From Magnetococcales bacterium (GTDB taxonomy: Bacteria; Pseudomonadota; Magnetococcia; Magnetococcales; UBA8363), in contig JADFYU010000002.1 of NCBI GenBank assembly GCA_015232865.1, positions 82,181 to 146,180 of the forward strand: a DNA stretch of 64,000 nucleotides, read 5' to 3'. Both the position numbers and the translations under genes were made by a program. The first letter of the stretch is position 1. Each line of letters opens with the position of its first letter. The notes under the pieces are model-generated. The model was not told the origin of the DNA and ran no database searches. It was given only the letters and a program-made list of their open reading frames with translations. Shown here one piece after another: positions 29,682 to 38,066 of this stretch.

Positions 29682-31874
29682 TTGAGTATACTCGATTCAA
29701 AAAATTTTAGCCTGCTCCAACAAGTGTTTTCCAATTTATCCGTGGCTGCGTTTGCCATCGATGATAACCATCGGGTGATTCTCTGGAATAAAGCCTGTGA
29801 AAAGCTGACTGGCATTCCAGCCTCTGAAGTGATTGGAACTCGGGATCACTGGCGGGGATTTTACAAAAAACCGCGCTCCTGTCTGGCCGACACCATGTTG
29901 TCGGACGGGTTGGAAGATGCCCTGAAAATCTATCCCCATGTCTCTGAATCCCAGGCTGTTCCAGGGGGGTTGCATGCGGAGAATTGGTGTGTCAACCAGA
30001 GTGGGGAGAAACTCTATCTCCTATTCGAGGCCGGTACCATTCGAAACGATGACGGTGAGATTATTGCCGTGGTGGAGACCCTGCGTGATACCACTCAACC
30101 CAAATTGCTCAATGACATTCAACGGGCGATCGGTTCCATCCTCGATTTTTCCTTTCAGGCGGAAAGCCTGGAGGAGTTGCTGAAAAATACACTGGACCTG
30201 ATCCATTCCAGCCCCTGGTTGACCGTCGTTGAAAAAGGGTTCATCCACCTGATCGATAAGGACTATCCCGATCAGCTCCTGCTTCGCCATTCCAAGGGCA
30301 TTTCTCAAGAGATACAGGATTTATGTCAGGTGATTACGCTGGGCAACTGTCTGACCGGGCAGACGGCTCTTCAAGGCGAGGCGTTGTTTTCCGGTCAGGT
30401 TGAAAACCAGCATTATCCAACCTGTGATGAAGATTTCGCCTGTGGGCAGTTTTGTGTTCCGATCAAATCCCATGGCGTGGTTCTGGGCGTGTTGAATACC
30501 TATACACCGGCCAGTCACCAAGTCACTCCCGGAGAACGGGTTTTCTTGGAGAATATCTCTCAAGCACTGGCCAACGGCATAGAGCGTTGGCAGTCGGAGA
30601 AAGAGATTCAAGAGGCGAAGGAGACTCTTTCCAAAGCGGAGCAGATGGCCAGAATGGGCAGTTGGAACTGGTTGGCCCAGGATAATAAACTTCGCGTATC
30701 GGATGAAGGCCGCCGATTGCTTGGAATACCGGACGAGATTACCGAGTTGACCATTGAAGACTTGCTTGTGCGTCTTCCTCCTAAAGTCCAAAGTTGGATA
30801 CAATTGGCGATCAGTGGGAAATTGGACCGTGAGGTAGTGAGTGATTCGAACGAGCATATGGTGATACGACCGGATGGTACGGAGCGGGTTGTTCAGGCCA
30901 TCAGTGAGATTGTTCGGAGTCCGGAAGGGCACCTGGTGCAAATTATCGGGACCATGTTGGATATTTCAGAACGTAAGCGAGCCGAAGAGGTTACCTTGCT
31001 GTTGGGTCGGGTTCTCGGGGGTTCGATGAACGCCATCTACATCTTCGATTCACGTTCCTTAAAATTCCTCCAGGTCAGTGAGGGAGCGCGTCGAAGTTTG
31101 GGCTATTCTTTCGATGCGCTATCCGACATGACCCTATTGGATCTGGCTTCTGATCTGGACCCTGTTTTTTTTACAGAACAGCTTGATCTACTTCATAATT
31201 TTGAGCAAGAGCGGGTGGTTCTTGAAACCACTCTCTTCAATAGGGCGGGAGAGCCCCAGCCTGTAGAGCTGCGTCTGCAACTCTCTCTTGCCGAACAACC
31301 GCCGGTATTCGTTGCCGTAACAACCAGTATCAAAGAGAGGTTGGAAGAGAAAAGAGCGTTGCAACGACTGGCCCACTTTGACGCCCTGACGGGACTGCCC
31401 AATCGGATGTTGTTTCACGAGCGATTGAACCAGACCATCGCCCACTGTAAACGCAAGGGATCGACCTTGGCATTAATGTTTATGGATCTTGATAAATTCA
31501 AGGCCGTCAACGATAGTCTGGGGCATGATGCCGGCGATCTGCTGTTAAAGGAGGTCTCGTCGCGCATTTCCGGTTATCTGCGTGAGGTCGATACCCTGGC
31601 GCGTTTGGGTGGGGATGAGTTTACGGTCATACTCAGCGAAACCGCCTCCCCCAAGGAGGCTTCGATCGTTGCAAAAAAAATCATCAATTTGATTAAAAAA
31701 CCGTTTTATCTCGGAGGAAAGCGGGCAAAAATCGGTACCAGTATCGGCATTGCACTGTTCCCTAAACATGGGGCGGACCCGGAAAGCCTGATCAAGCGGG
31801 CCGACTTAGCCATGTATGCCGTTAAAAAGTCTGGTCGAAACGGGTTTAAATATTTTAATCCAGACATGGAATAA
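29682..31874 (+). CDS. PAS-GAF-PAS-PAS diguanylate cyclase
   Basis: 730 residues without membrane segments. PAS (about 12-130), GAF (about 150-310, with CDEDFACGQFCVPI), PAS (about 325-435, ending DISERKRAEE) and another PAS (about 440-560) precede a GGDEF domain (FDALTGLPNR; GGDEF at 643-647). The inhibitory RxxD site (REVD) lies five residues before GGDEF, so product inhibition is likely. It should make cyclic-di-GMP, opposing the HD-GYP protein upstream. The only suitable start is TTG 29682, eight bases after GGGG. No EAL domain is present. Confidence 0.92.
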   Translation: MSILDSKNFSLLQQVFSNLSVAAFAIDDNHRVILWNKACEKLTGIPASEVIGTRDHWRGFYKKPRSCLADTMLSDGLEDALKIYPHVSESQAVPGGLHAENWCVNQSGEKLYLLFEAGTIRNDDGEIIAVVETLRDTTQPKLLNDIQRAIGSILDFSFQAESLEELLKNTLDLIHSSPWLTVVEKGFIHLIDKDYPDQLLLRHSKGISQEIQDLCQVITLGNCLTGQTALQGEALFSGQVENQHYPTCDEDFACGQFCVPIKSHGVVLGVLNTYTPASHQVTPGERVFLENISQALANGIERWQSEKEIQEAKETLSKAEQMARMGSWNWLAQDNKLRVSDEGRRLLGIPDEITELTIEDLLVRLPPKVQSWIQLAISGKLDREVVSDSNEHMVIRPDGTERVVQAISEIVRSPEGHLVQIIGTMLDISERKRAEEVTLLLGRVLGGSMNAIYIFDSRSLKFLQVSEGARRSLGYSFDALSDMTLLDLASDLDPVFFTEQLDLLHNFEQERVVLETTLFNRAGEPQPVELRLQLSLAEQPPVFVAVTTSIKERLEEKRALQRLAHFDALTGLPNRMLFHERLNQTIAHCKRKGSTLALMFMDLDKFKAVNDSLGHDAGDLLLKEVSSRISGYLREVDTLARLGGDEFTVILSETASPKEASIVAKKIINLIKKPFYLGGKRAKIGTSIGIALFPKHGADPESLIKRADLAMYAVKKSGRNGFKYFNPDME

Positions 31875-31892
31875 CCGCTTTTTCCCTGAAGA

Positions 31893-31927
31893 CGGCAGTT
31901 GGCTCCTGTGCGTACGTTCAACTGCCG
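31893..31927. terminator. Hairpin between convergent genes
   Basis: A 9-bp perfect stem (CGGCAGTTG / CAACTGCCG) with a 17-nt loop separates the stops of the GGDEF gene and the minus-strand CNNM gene. Neither side has a long T-run, so it is at best a weak bidirectional terminator. Confidence 0.4.
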
Positions 31928-31936
31928 AATTTAGAT

Positions 31937-33217
31937 TTATGGGAGGGATACCCGTTCGATGTGTACCTTGAGAACCCGGCGTCTGTCGGCTTCCCGAACG
32001 GTAAAACGGTAATCCTGCTCAACCAGACTATCCCCCACCTTGGGGATGACGTGAAGGCGGTCCACCAGCAAGCCGGCCACCGTGTGGACCTCTCCGACCG
32101 GGAGGTGAATGTGCAAGGCGTCATTGATCTGGGAGATGGGCGTACGTCCGTCAACCACGAAGGCGTCGTCTCCATCCAACTGCATGGCGGCTTTACGGCG
32201 CGGTTTGTACTCTTCGAAATCGTAGCCGACATTGATCTCCCCCACCACCTCTTCCAAAATATCCTCCATGGTAAGTATGCCTACAGCTGAACCGAACTCA
32301 TCGACGACGATAGCCATATGGTCCGTACGAGCTTTGATCATGGGCAGTACCCGGTCGATTGTCTGTCTGGCGGAGACGTAGAGCGGCTCCTCGACATAGT
32401 CGTTGATGGTGGGTATGGAGACCAGTTTTTCCTCCAACAGATCCCAAGTATTCAAAGTGAGAATTCCGACGACGTTGGTCAGATTTCCTTTGAAGGTCGG
32501 CAGTCGGTTGAAACCGGTTTTGTAGACCACCTCGACGGCCTCTTCCATGATGGCGTCCTCTTCGATGCCGACCACTTCGGGCAGGGGAATCATGGCCTCG
32601 CCGACCGTGGTGTCGGCAAAGCGGATGATGCGGCGAATACGGGATTTATTGAATTTGAGGGGCATGTTGGACTCTTCCGACATGTCCAGGAGCATGCGAA
32701 TCTCTTCGCGGCTGATGAATCCGGATTTTTTGTCGGTGGAGCCACCGGCAATACGGGTGGCCACACGGGCGGCCCGACTGAAGATGAAAATCACCGGATA
32801 AAAGACCAGCGAGAAAAACCGCAGCCCATAGATGATGTAGGGAGCCAGAAAGTCGGCTTTTTGCTGATAAACGCTTTTGGGAACGATTTCACCCAGGATA
32901 AGCAAAAACGGTGTGAATACCAACACGGAAATCAGATCACCCTGAGGTCCGAACAGGTTCATGAACATCAAGGCGGCCAATGTGGAAATGGTGACCGTGG
33001 CGATATTGGTGCCGACCAGCGTGGTTCCGAGGATTACATCCGGTGTTTCGAAAAGTTTCAAGACCAGCTTGGCCCCGGAATTTCCCATTTTAGCCTGGTG
33101 ACGCATTTTCAATTTGTCGCAATTGACCATGGCAATCTCTGAGCCGGAGAAAAACCCTTTCATGATCAAGAAGAAGAGAATGAGCAACAGTTCAAACAAC
33201 AGTTCTGACGTTTCCAT
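31937..33217 (-). CDS. CNNM/CorC (HlyC)-family membrane protein, downstream copy
   Basis: 426 residues. The N-terminal DUF21/CNNM transmembrane domain has the FFSGSEIAMVNCDKLK start and IPKSV-like GEIVPKSVYQQ motif. A CBS pair (about 195-320) and a C-terminal CorC/HlyC transporter-associated domain follow. Such proteins are implicated in magnesium or cobalt efflux; the haemolysin name is historical. It lies 3 bp after the second gene of the same family, so the two form a tandem operon on the minus strand. Confidence 0.9.
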   Translation of the reverse strand: METSELLFELLLILFFLIMKGFFSGSEIAMVNCDKLKMRHQAKMGNSGAKLVLKLFETPDVILGTTLVGTNIATVTISTLAALMFMNLFGPQGDLISVLVFTPFLLILGEIVPKSVYQQKADFLAPYIIYGLRFFSLVFYPVIFIFSRAARVATRIAGGSTDKKSGFISREEIRMLLDMSEESNMPLKFNKSRIRRIIRFADTTVGEAMIPLPEVVGIEEDAIMEEAVEVVYKTGFNRLPTFKGNLTNVVGILTLNTWDLLEEKLVSIPTINDYVEEPLYVSARQTIDRVLPMIKARTDHMAIVVDEFGSAVGILTMEDILEEVVGEINVGYDFEEYKPRRKAAMQLDGDDAFVVDGRTPISQINDALHIHLPVGEVHTVAGLLVDRLHVIPKVGDSLVEQDYRFTVREADRRRVLKVHIERVSLP

Positions 33218-33220
33218 GGA

Positions 33221-34744
33221 TTACGCCCCCTTATTTGTGACGTCTGTTTTTCTGGATTGATCGGTGGGGCCATCTGCTTGGGGAGCGGCAGCTTTTCCCT
33301 GACTGTCGGGCAGATCCTCCGCTGCATCAAGATCATCTCCCAACTCTTCCTGATCGGTCAGAAAAACCTCATCGGATTTCATGGTTGGCCCATCAACTTC
33401 CGGTTGGTGTGAGAGCATGGGCGGCCGTGTCTCGGTGGCAGGTGATGGTGTGTTCAGAGGGGATATCTTGATGGTCTTGATTCGCAGTTTTTCCATCTCC
33501 AGCACAGTGAAACGGTTCTCATTGAAAACCACCGAGTCACCCGCTTTGGGGAGTGTTTCCAGCAAACGGAAGACGTAGCCACCGATGGTGGTCATGGTCG
33601 GGTCGGTAATAGAAAAACGGGTTCGTTTGTTGAAGTCCGACAGCCGCATGTCCCCGGGAACCAGTATAGCGTTTTCACTATTGCTTACTACATGTTTGGG
33701 TTCGTCGATATAACCGGAAATTTCTCCAAACATGAAGGTGAGCACGTCGTGCATGGTGACGATTCCCGAAACACCGCCGTACTCACCCAGGATGATGGCG
33801 ATATTGGTGTTATGGGATTGAAAATATTCAAACATCTCATCCACCATCAAAGTCGGTGGAACAAAGTGGGCCGGCTTGATGAGGTCGCTCAAGTTTAATT
33901 CGGAAATTCGGGCGCCGCGCTGTTTGACTTGCAACAAATCTTCAGCGCGTAAAAATCCCATGACGTTGTCCCGATATTTTTTAATGATCGGCACCCGCGA
34001 ATGTTTGAGCCGCCGAAACTCCTTGACCAACTGTTCCAGAGGCAGGTCACCGTCTAGAAATTTGATCTGGGTTCTTGGGGTCATGATGGTGACGATTTCC
34101 GTTTCACTGGCTTTCAGGGCATTGTCGATCAAAACCCGTTCGACGGCATCAATGATTCCGAAGGCGGCGCTTTCATCGACCAGGGTTCGGAATTCGTCCG
34201 GGTGGAGGATGTTGTTTTTCTTGATCGCCTCTCCTCCGATCCAGGTGGTGATCCGGTCAGCGATGATCCGAACACCGGTTCGCAGCGGGGTGATCATTAC
34301 AATCCAGCGCGGCAAAAGTCGAACCGACAGGTTGGAGGCGAATTTAACCGGAAAGGTGACGGCAAAGGTTTTGGGCGTTACCTCACCAATAAGGAGAAGC
34401 AGGGGAACCATGACGACGATATTGATCCAGGTGGTGTCCGCCTCGCCGAAAAAAGTGATCAGGATGGCGGCCATATTGGCCGACGAGGCAATGTTGACCA
34501 ACTCGTTTCCGCAGAGGATGGAGATGATCAATCTTCTGGGTTCATCCAGTAGTTCGTGAATTTTTTCCGAACGGGGGTGTCTGGTATTGCGCAGCTTTTG
34601 CAAATCCAGACGACTCAGAGAGAATAACGCCGTCTCCGATCCGGAAAAAAAAGCTGAGGAGACCAGCAGTACCACCTGAAACAGAATCCGAACGACCAAC
34701 TCGATATAGTTGGGATCCAGAGCAAGGTTGGGTTGAATATCCAT
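33221..34744 (-). CDS. CNNM/CorC (HlyC)-family membrane protein, upstream copy with acidic tail
   Basis: 507 residues. It has the same DUF21 (FFSGSETALFSLSRLDLQ; GEVTPKTFAV), CBS-pair and CorC-type C-terminal domains as its neighbour. It adds about 75 residues rich in Asp, Glu, Pro and Ser at the C-terminus. It probably forms a heteromeric or duplicated Mg2+/divalent cation transporter with the downstream gene, but only co-transcription is seen. Confidence 0.9.
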   Translation of the reverse strand: MDIQPNLALDPNYIELVVRILFQVVLLVSSAFFSGSETALFSLSRLDLQKLRNTRHPRSEKIHELLDEPRRLIISILCGNELVNIASSANMAAILITFFGEADTTWINIVVMVPLLLLIGEVTPKTFAVTFPVKFASNLSVRLLPRWIVMITPLRTGVRIIADRITTWIGGEAIKKNNILHPDEFRTLVDESAAFGIIDAVERVLIDNALKASETEIVTIMTPRTQIKFLDGDLPLEQLVKEFRRLKHSRVPIIKKYRDNVMGFLRAEDLLQVKQRGARISELNLSDLIKPAHFVPPTLMVDEMFEYFQSHNTNIAIILGEYGGVSGIVTMHDVLTFMFGEISGYIDEPKHVVSNSENAILVPGDMRLSDFNKRTRFSITDPTMTTIGGYVFRLLETLPKAGDSVVFNENRFTVLEMEKLRIKTIKISPLNTPSPATETRPPMLSHQPEVDGPTMKSDEVFLTDQEELGDDLDAAEDLPDSQGKAAAPQADGPTDQSRKTDVTNKGA

Positions 34745-34971
34745 CGTTCTTATATTCTGTCGGTTAGAGAAAAAAAATATCTGATCGGCCGATTACATCT
34801 TCTTTGGTTTTGATTATATGTCTTAGATCCCATTTGCAAAAGCTTTTGCGTTGAGATGGGCGGGATAATAATTCGGCATGGGGTGTGGGGAATGAAATTA
34901 TGAACTTCAGATCAACCCATTGTGAAATTGCCTGTCCGGGAAACCCCTGGCGCAACAGGTGCAGGACAAAC

Positions 34972-34998
34972 AAAAAAACCAACCTTGAAGGTTGGTTT
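34972..34998 (-). terminator. Rho-independent terminator of tRNA-Glu
   Basis: Read on the minus strand, an 11-bp stem (AAACCAACCTT / AAGGTTGGTTT) continues into a T-run. It lies about 22 bases after the tRNA 3' end. Confidence 0.88.
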
Positions 34999-35019
34999 GG
35001 TCTCTTTTGAAAAATAAAA

Positions 35020-35094
35020 TGGCGTCCCGTAGGGGAATTGAACCCCTGTTACCGGCGTGAAAGGCCAGTGTCCTAACCTCTAGACGAACGGGAC
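35020..35094 (-). tRNA. tRNA-Glu (anticodon TTC)
   Basis: Full cloverleaf on the minus strand. The 7-bp acceptor stem is GTCCCGT / ACGGGAC with encoded CCA. The anticodon loop is CTTTCAC with TTC at 34-36, and the T arm has GGTTCAATTCC. It is 75 nt including CCA and is followed by a strong terminator, so it is a single-gene unit. Confidence 0.95.
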
Positions 35095-35355
35095 GTAGCC
35101 AAGCGATGACAGAGCTGAATTTTGGGGAAAACAAACTCACTCACAACGTCAGGCTGGGGTACACTAATAGCGGCGAAGGTTTTTGGCAACCCATTTTCTT
35201 CGTTTTGGTGTTTTTTTTTATTTTGATGCGAAAATTTGGTCGATCTGAGCATTTTTCTGCTATCCTTTCCGAACAATTATTTTTTTTGTTAGTATCTCAT
35301 GGAGAGATTAACGCATTTAGGCGTCTATCCATATTTTGTATAAGGGGTTGGTAGC

Positions 35356-36288
35356 ATGGATCAAATGGAAGAGGTAGCTCAGCGGGCAAATTTGGCTTTC
35401 TCCAATCAGATGGAAATGCTTACATTTTTTCTGGTTGATGGTCAGCAATATGGGATCAACGTCTTTAAAATTATTGAAGTGATCGAATCCCCGACAAAAA
35501 TCGTTGTCATGCCAAATTCTCACAAGGCTATTGTAGGTGCCATCGATTTTCGTGGAAAAGCCGTTACAGTGATCGATTTAGGTTGTGGGTTGGGTTTGGA
35601 GAGAATCGATTATCAAAACGTATTGAGCTATATCATCGTTTGCGAATACAGCGGAACCATCCAGGGATTGATGGTCAAAAGCCCCAACAAACTGCTCAAT
35701 AAAAGTTGGTCAGATGTCCAAAAACCAGGTTCGAGCGTGCAAAATTCCGGCTATTTGACGGCCCTCACCTATGAGGGGGACGGTGAAGCGGTTCAGATTC
35801 TGGACATTGAAAAGTTGCTGGGCGAAGTGGTCGGTGTCGATAATGAAGTGGATGAGACAATCCTGCAACAGGGGCAAAACATGAACCTCAAGGATGTGTT
35901 CCGGGTCTTGATCATCGATGATTCGCGCTCCGCTCAAAAATTATTGACTTCGACCCTGGATAAACTGGGGGTGCGCTACGATGCTTTTGATGGGGCTCAG
36001 CCGGCTCTCGATCACCTGCAACATACACTGCAAGACGAAGGTTCTCCTTACAGCTTGATTATTTCAGACATCGAAATGCCGGGAATGGACGGGTTCACTT
36101 TTACCCGTAAGCTGAAAAAACATCCCGATACCCGCTTGAGCAGTCTTCACCTGATTCTCCATAGCTCCATGAGCAATCAATCCAATAAAGTCAAAGCCCA
36201 GGAGATGGGGGCTGATGATTTTATTCCGAAATATGACGCCAATGCCATTGCTTCGGTTATTCTGAGAGAAATGAGCAAGGTACTCTGA
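35356..36288 (+). CDS. cheV: Chemotaxis coupling protein CheV
   Basis: 310 residues. A CheW-like domain (about 20-165; FFLVDGQQYGINVFKIIEVI, then AIDFRGKAVTVIDL) is followed by a receiver domain (about 190-308) with DDSRSAQ and phospho-acceptor Asp238 in ISDIEMPGMDGF. CheV couples chemoreceptors to CheA and can act in adaptation. It is a single gene with its own terminator; no other chemotaxis genes are in the window. The about 260 bp before it, after the tRNA, is AT-rich and presumably holds the promoter. Confidence 0.95.
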   Translation: MDQMEEVAQRANLAFSNQMEMLTFFLVDGQQYGINVFKIIEVIESPTKIVVMPNSHKAIVGAIDFRGKAVTVIDLGCGLGLERIDYQNVLSYIIVCEYSGTIQGLMVKSPNKLLNKSWSDVQKPGSSVQNSGYLTALTYEGDGEAVQILDIEKLLGEVVGVDNEVDETILQQGQNMNLKDVFRVLIIDDSRSAQKLLTSTLDKLGVRYDAFDGAQPALDHLQHTLQDEGSPYSLIISDIEMPGMDGFTFTRKLKKHPDTRLSSLHLILHSSMSNQSNKVKAQEMGADDFIPKYDANAIASVILREMSKVL

Positions 36289-36332
36289 GCCGTTTATCTG
36301 CCTAAGTAGAGCGAATCTTGACCGGTTCCTGA

Positions 36333-36364
36333 AAAAACGCCTCCGAAGTTGAGGCGTTTTTTTT
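36333..36364 (+). terminator. Rho-independent terminator after cheV
   Basis: An AAAACGCCTC / GAGGCGTTTT stem with a 7-nt loop runs into eight T. It lies about 45 bases after the cheV stop. Confidence 0.9.
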
Positions 36365-36412
36365 GAAAAATATCGATCGTTAAACCCATGTACCAGGGAA
36401 GGAACGGAAAAC

Positions 36413-37306
36413 ATGATGACACTTGAGTCGAGTATCGGAAATACTCCACTGGTCACCTTGACCCGGATCGGGCCGGGGCGGCTTGTGAAAATCTTGGTGA
36501 AATTGGAAGGGAACAATCCGGGCGGTTCGGTAAAGGACCGGGCAGCCCTCTCCATGTTCTTGGGGGCTGAAGAACGGGGTGAATTGAAGGATGGAATCAG
36601 AATTATCGAGCCGACCAGCGGTAATACCGGGATTGCGCTTGCTTTGATCGCTGCCAGGCGGGGGTATAAAATCACCTTGGTCATGCCCGAGAGTATGACT
36701 GTCGAACGGCGGGCTGTCATGTATGCTTACGGTGCCGATATCGAGTTGACTGCCGATGAAGCCGGTATGGAAGGGGCCATCGATCGAGCCAAGGAGATGG
36801 TTGCAGCCGGTGAAGGTATTATGTTCGATCAGTTTTCAAATGAGGATAACTGGTTGGCTCACTACCGGGGAACCGGCCCGGAAATTTGGCAGCAGACAAC
36901 TGGAACCGTCACTCATTTTGTCAGTTCCATGGGTACCACCGGGACCATTATGGGGGTTTCTCGGGCTTTGAAAGAGCGCAATCCCAATATTCAGATTATC
37001 GGCGTACACCCGGATGAAACATCGAAAATTCCGGGAATCCGTCGCTGGCCGCAAGCCTATCTACCTAAAATTTTTGATTCGACCCGCGTCGATCGAATCA
37101 TGGATGTTTCCGCCGAAGAGGCGAAGATTATGACCTTGCGCCTGGCCAAGGAGGAGGGGATTTTTGCCGGTCATTCTGCTGGGGGTGCTTTGGCGGCCGC
37201 CGTGACCTTGGCATCGGAGTTGGATGGGGATGAATCGGCGGTAATCGTGACGGTTTTACCGGATCGAGGTGATCGTTATCTTTCGACAGACCTGTTTTTG
37301 TCGTGA
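36413..37306 (+). CDS. cysM: Cysteine synthase B (O-acetylserine sulfhydrylase)
   Basis: 297 residues, PLP fold type II. It has IGNTPLV near the N-terminus, the PLP lysine in NPGGSVKDRA and PTSGNTGIALA. A GTTGTIMG phosphate-binding loop and the SAGGALAA stretch follow. The IRRWPQAYLPKIFD segment is typical of CysM rather than CysK. It makes cysteine from O-acetylserine and sulfide or thiosulfate, which may connect with the exported rhodanese elsewhere in the window. Two adjacent ATGs begin the frame at 36413. Confidence 0.94.
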   Translation: MMTLESSIGNTPLVTLTRIGPGRLVKILVKLEGNNPGGSVKDRAALSMFLGAEERGELKDGIRIIEPTSGNTGIALALIAARRGYKITLVMPESMTVERRAVMYAYGADIELTADEAGMEGAIDRAKEMVAAGEGIMFDQFSNEDNWLAHYRGTGPEIWQQTTGTVTHFVSSMGTTGTIMGVSRALKERNPNIQIIGVHPDETSKIPGIRRWPQAYLPKIFDSTRVDRIMDVSAEEAKIMTLRLAKEEGIFAGHSAGGALAAAVTLASELDGDESAVIVTVLPDRGDRYLSTDLFLS

Positions 37307-37337
37307 GTGATCATCCTGGAAACGGCGATTGTGCCAT

Positions 37338-37369
37338 GCACGCACCGCCATCGACGTCACTGGGATAAT
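37338..37369 (+). repeat. Copy of the dispersed intergenic repeat (long form)
   Basis: It starts GCACGCACCGCCATCG and ends CTGGGATAAT. It aligns end to end with 59852-59884 apart from the middle, in the gap between cysM and creA. Confidence 0.6.
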
Positions 37370-37400
37370 AGGGGCCGGCTTGGCCGGGTAGAGAGCGACA

Positions 37401-37859
37401 ATGGGACAAATCCATAAAATTTTCTGGTTATTTCTGCTGTTTCCGGCTGTTGGTCAGGGGGAGGAGATCGGTAGTGTCAGTACAGTATTCAAACTGCTGG
37501 GGTCCAACGACAAGATTGTGATCGAAGCGTTTGACGACCCGAAGATTTCGGGTGTGTCCTGCCATTTGAGCCGGGCGAAAAAGGGTGGCATATCCGGCAG
37601 TGTCGGCTTGGCGGAAGATCCGTCCAACTCCGCCATCGCCTGTCGTCAAATTGGCCCAATCCAATTTAAGGGAGAGCTGAAGGAGGGAGAAGATGTCTTT
37701 ACCAAGAGTACCTCCCTTTTATTCAAAACCCTGCATGTGGTTCGATTTTTCGATCAAAAACGCCATACGCTGGTCTATTTGATCTACAGTGATCGTCTGG
37801 TCGATGGGTCACCCAGAAATTCAATTTCTACGGTGCCCATCATGCCTTGGAAAAATTAA
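37401..37859 (+). CDS. creA: CreA family exported protein
   Basis: 152 residues with a signal peptide (to about residue 20, VGQGEE). It matches CreA almost throughout: EIGSVSTVFKLLG, VIEAFDDPKISGVSCHLSRAKKGG, IACRQIGPI, LHVVRFFDQKRHTLVYL and the terminal IPIMPW-type VPIMPWK. The family is widespread in proteobacteria but its role is unknown. Confidence 0.93.
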   Translation: MGQIHKIFWLFLLFPAVGQGEEIGSVSTVFKLLGSNDKIVIEAFDDPKISGVSCHLSRAKKGGISGSVGLAEDPSNSAIACRQIGPIQFKGELKEGEDVFTKSTSLLFKTLHVVRFFDQKRHTLVYLIYSDRLVDGSPRNSISTVPIMPWKN

Positions 37860-38066
37860 GATGATCGGGTTTGCCTTGCGGTTAAATTTCAATCCGATGC
37901 CCAATCCGATGCCCAATCGGGTGAGGTTGTTTTTTTCTGCTTTACCGGAGAAGAAGTCAAACGGTTGCGAGCGTGATGGATGCCCCGGATCCGAATCAGG
38001 GTTGTCTGGCCGATTGGGTGGAGGGTTTTCCTCGCTCGCGGTTGCCGACGTTCCAGGTCTCCTGTG
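37860..38066. other. Gap between creA and the transporter gene
   Basis: 207 bases with a tandem 12-bp repeat (AATCCGATGCCC twice, 37891-37914) and a copy of the dispersed repeat at 37991-38006 (CCGAATCAGGGTTGTC). An ATG at 37861 opens a 68-codon frame whose stop overlaps the ATG at 38067. It shows no recognisable domain, and I consider coding unlikely because the repeat lies inside it. Confidence 0.4.

Noticed and set aside
32318..33142. A 274-codon plus-strand frame
   Set aside because: It is antisense to the CNNM-family gene at 31937-33217 and its protein (rich in Asp, Gly, His and Gln) has no sensible features.
37891..37914. CRISPR-like repeat
   Set aside because: Only two adjacent 12-bp copies with no spacers; no cas genes are present. 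No CRISPR array was seen anywhere in the window.
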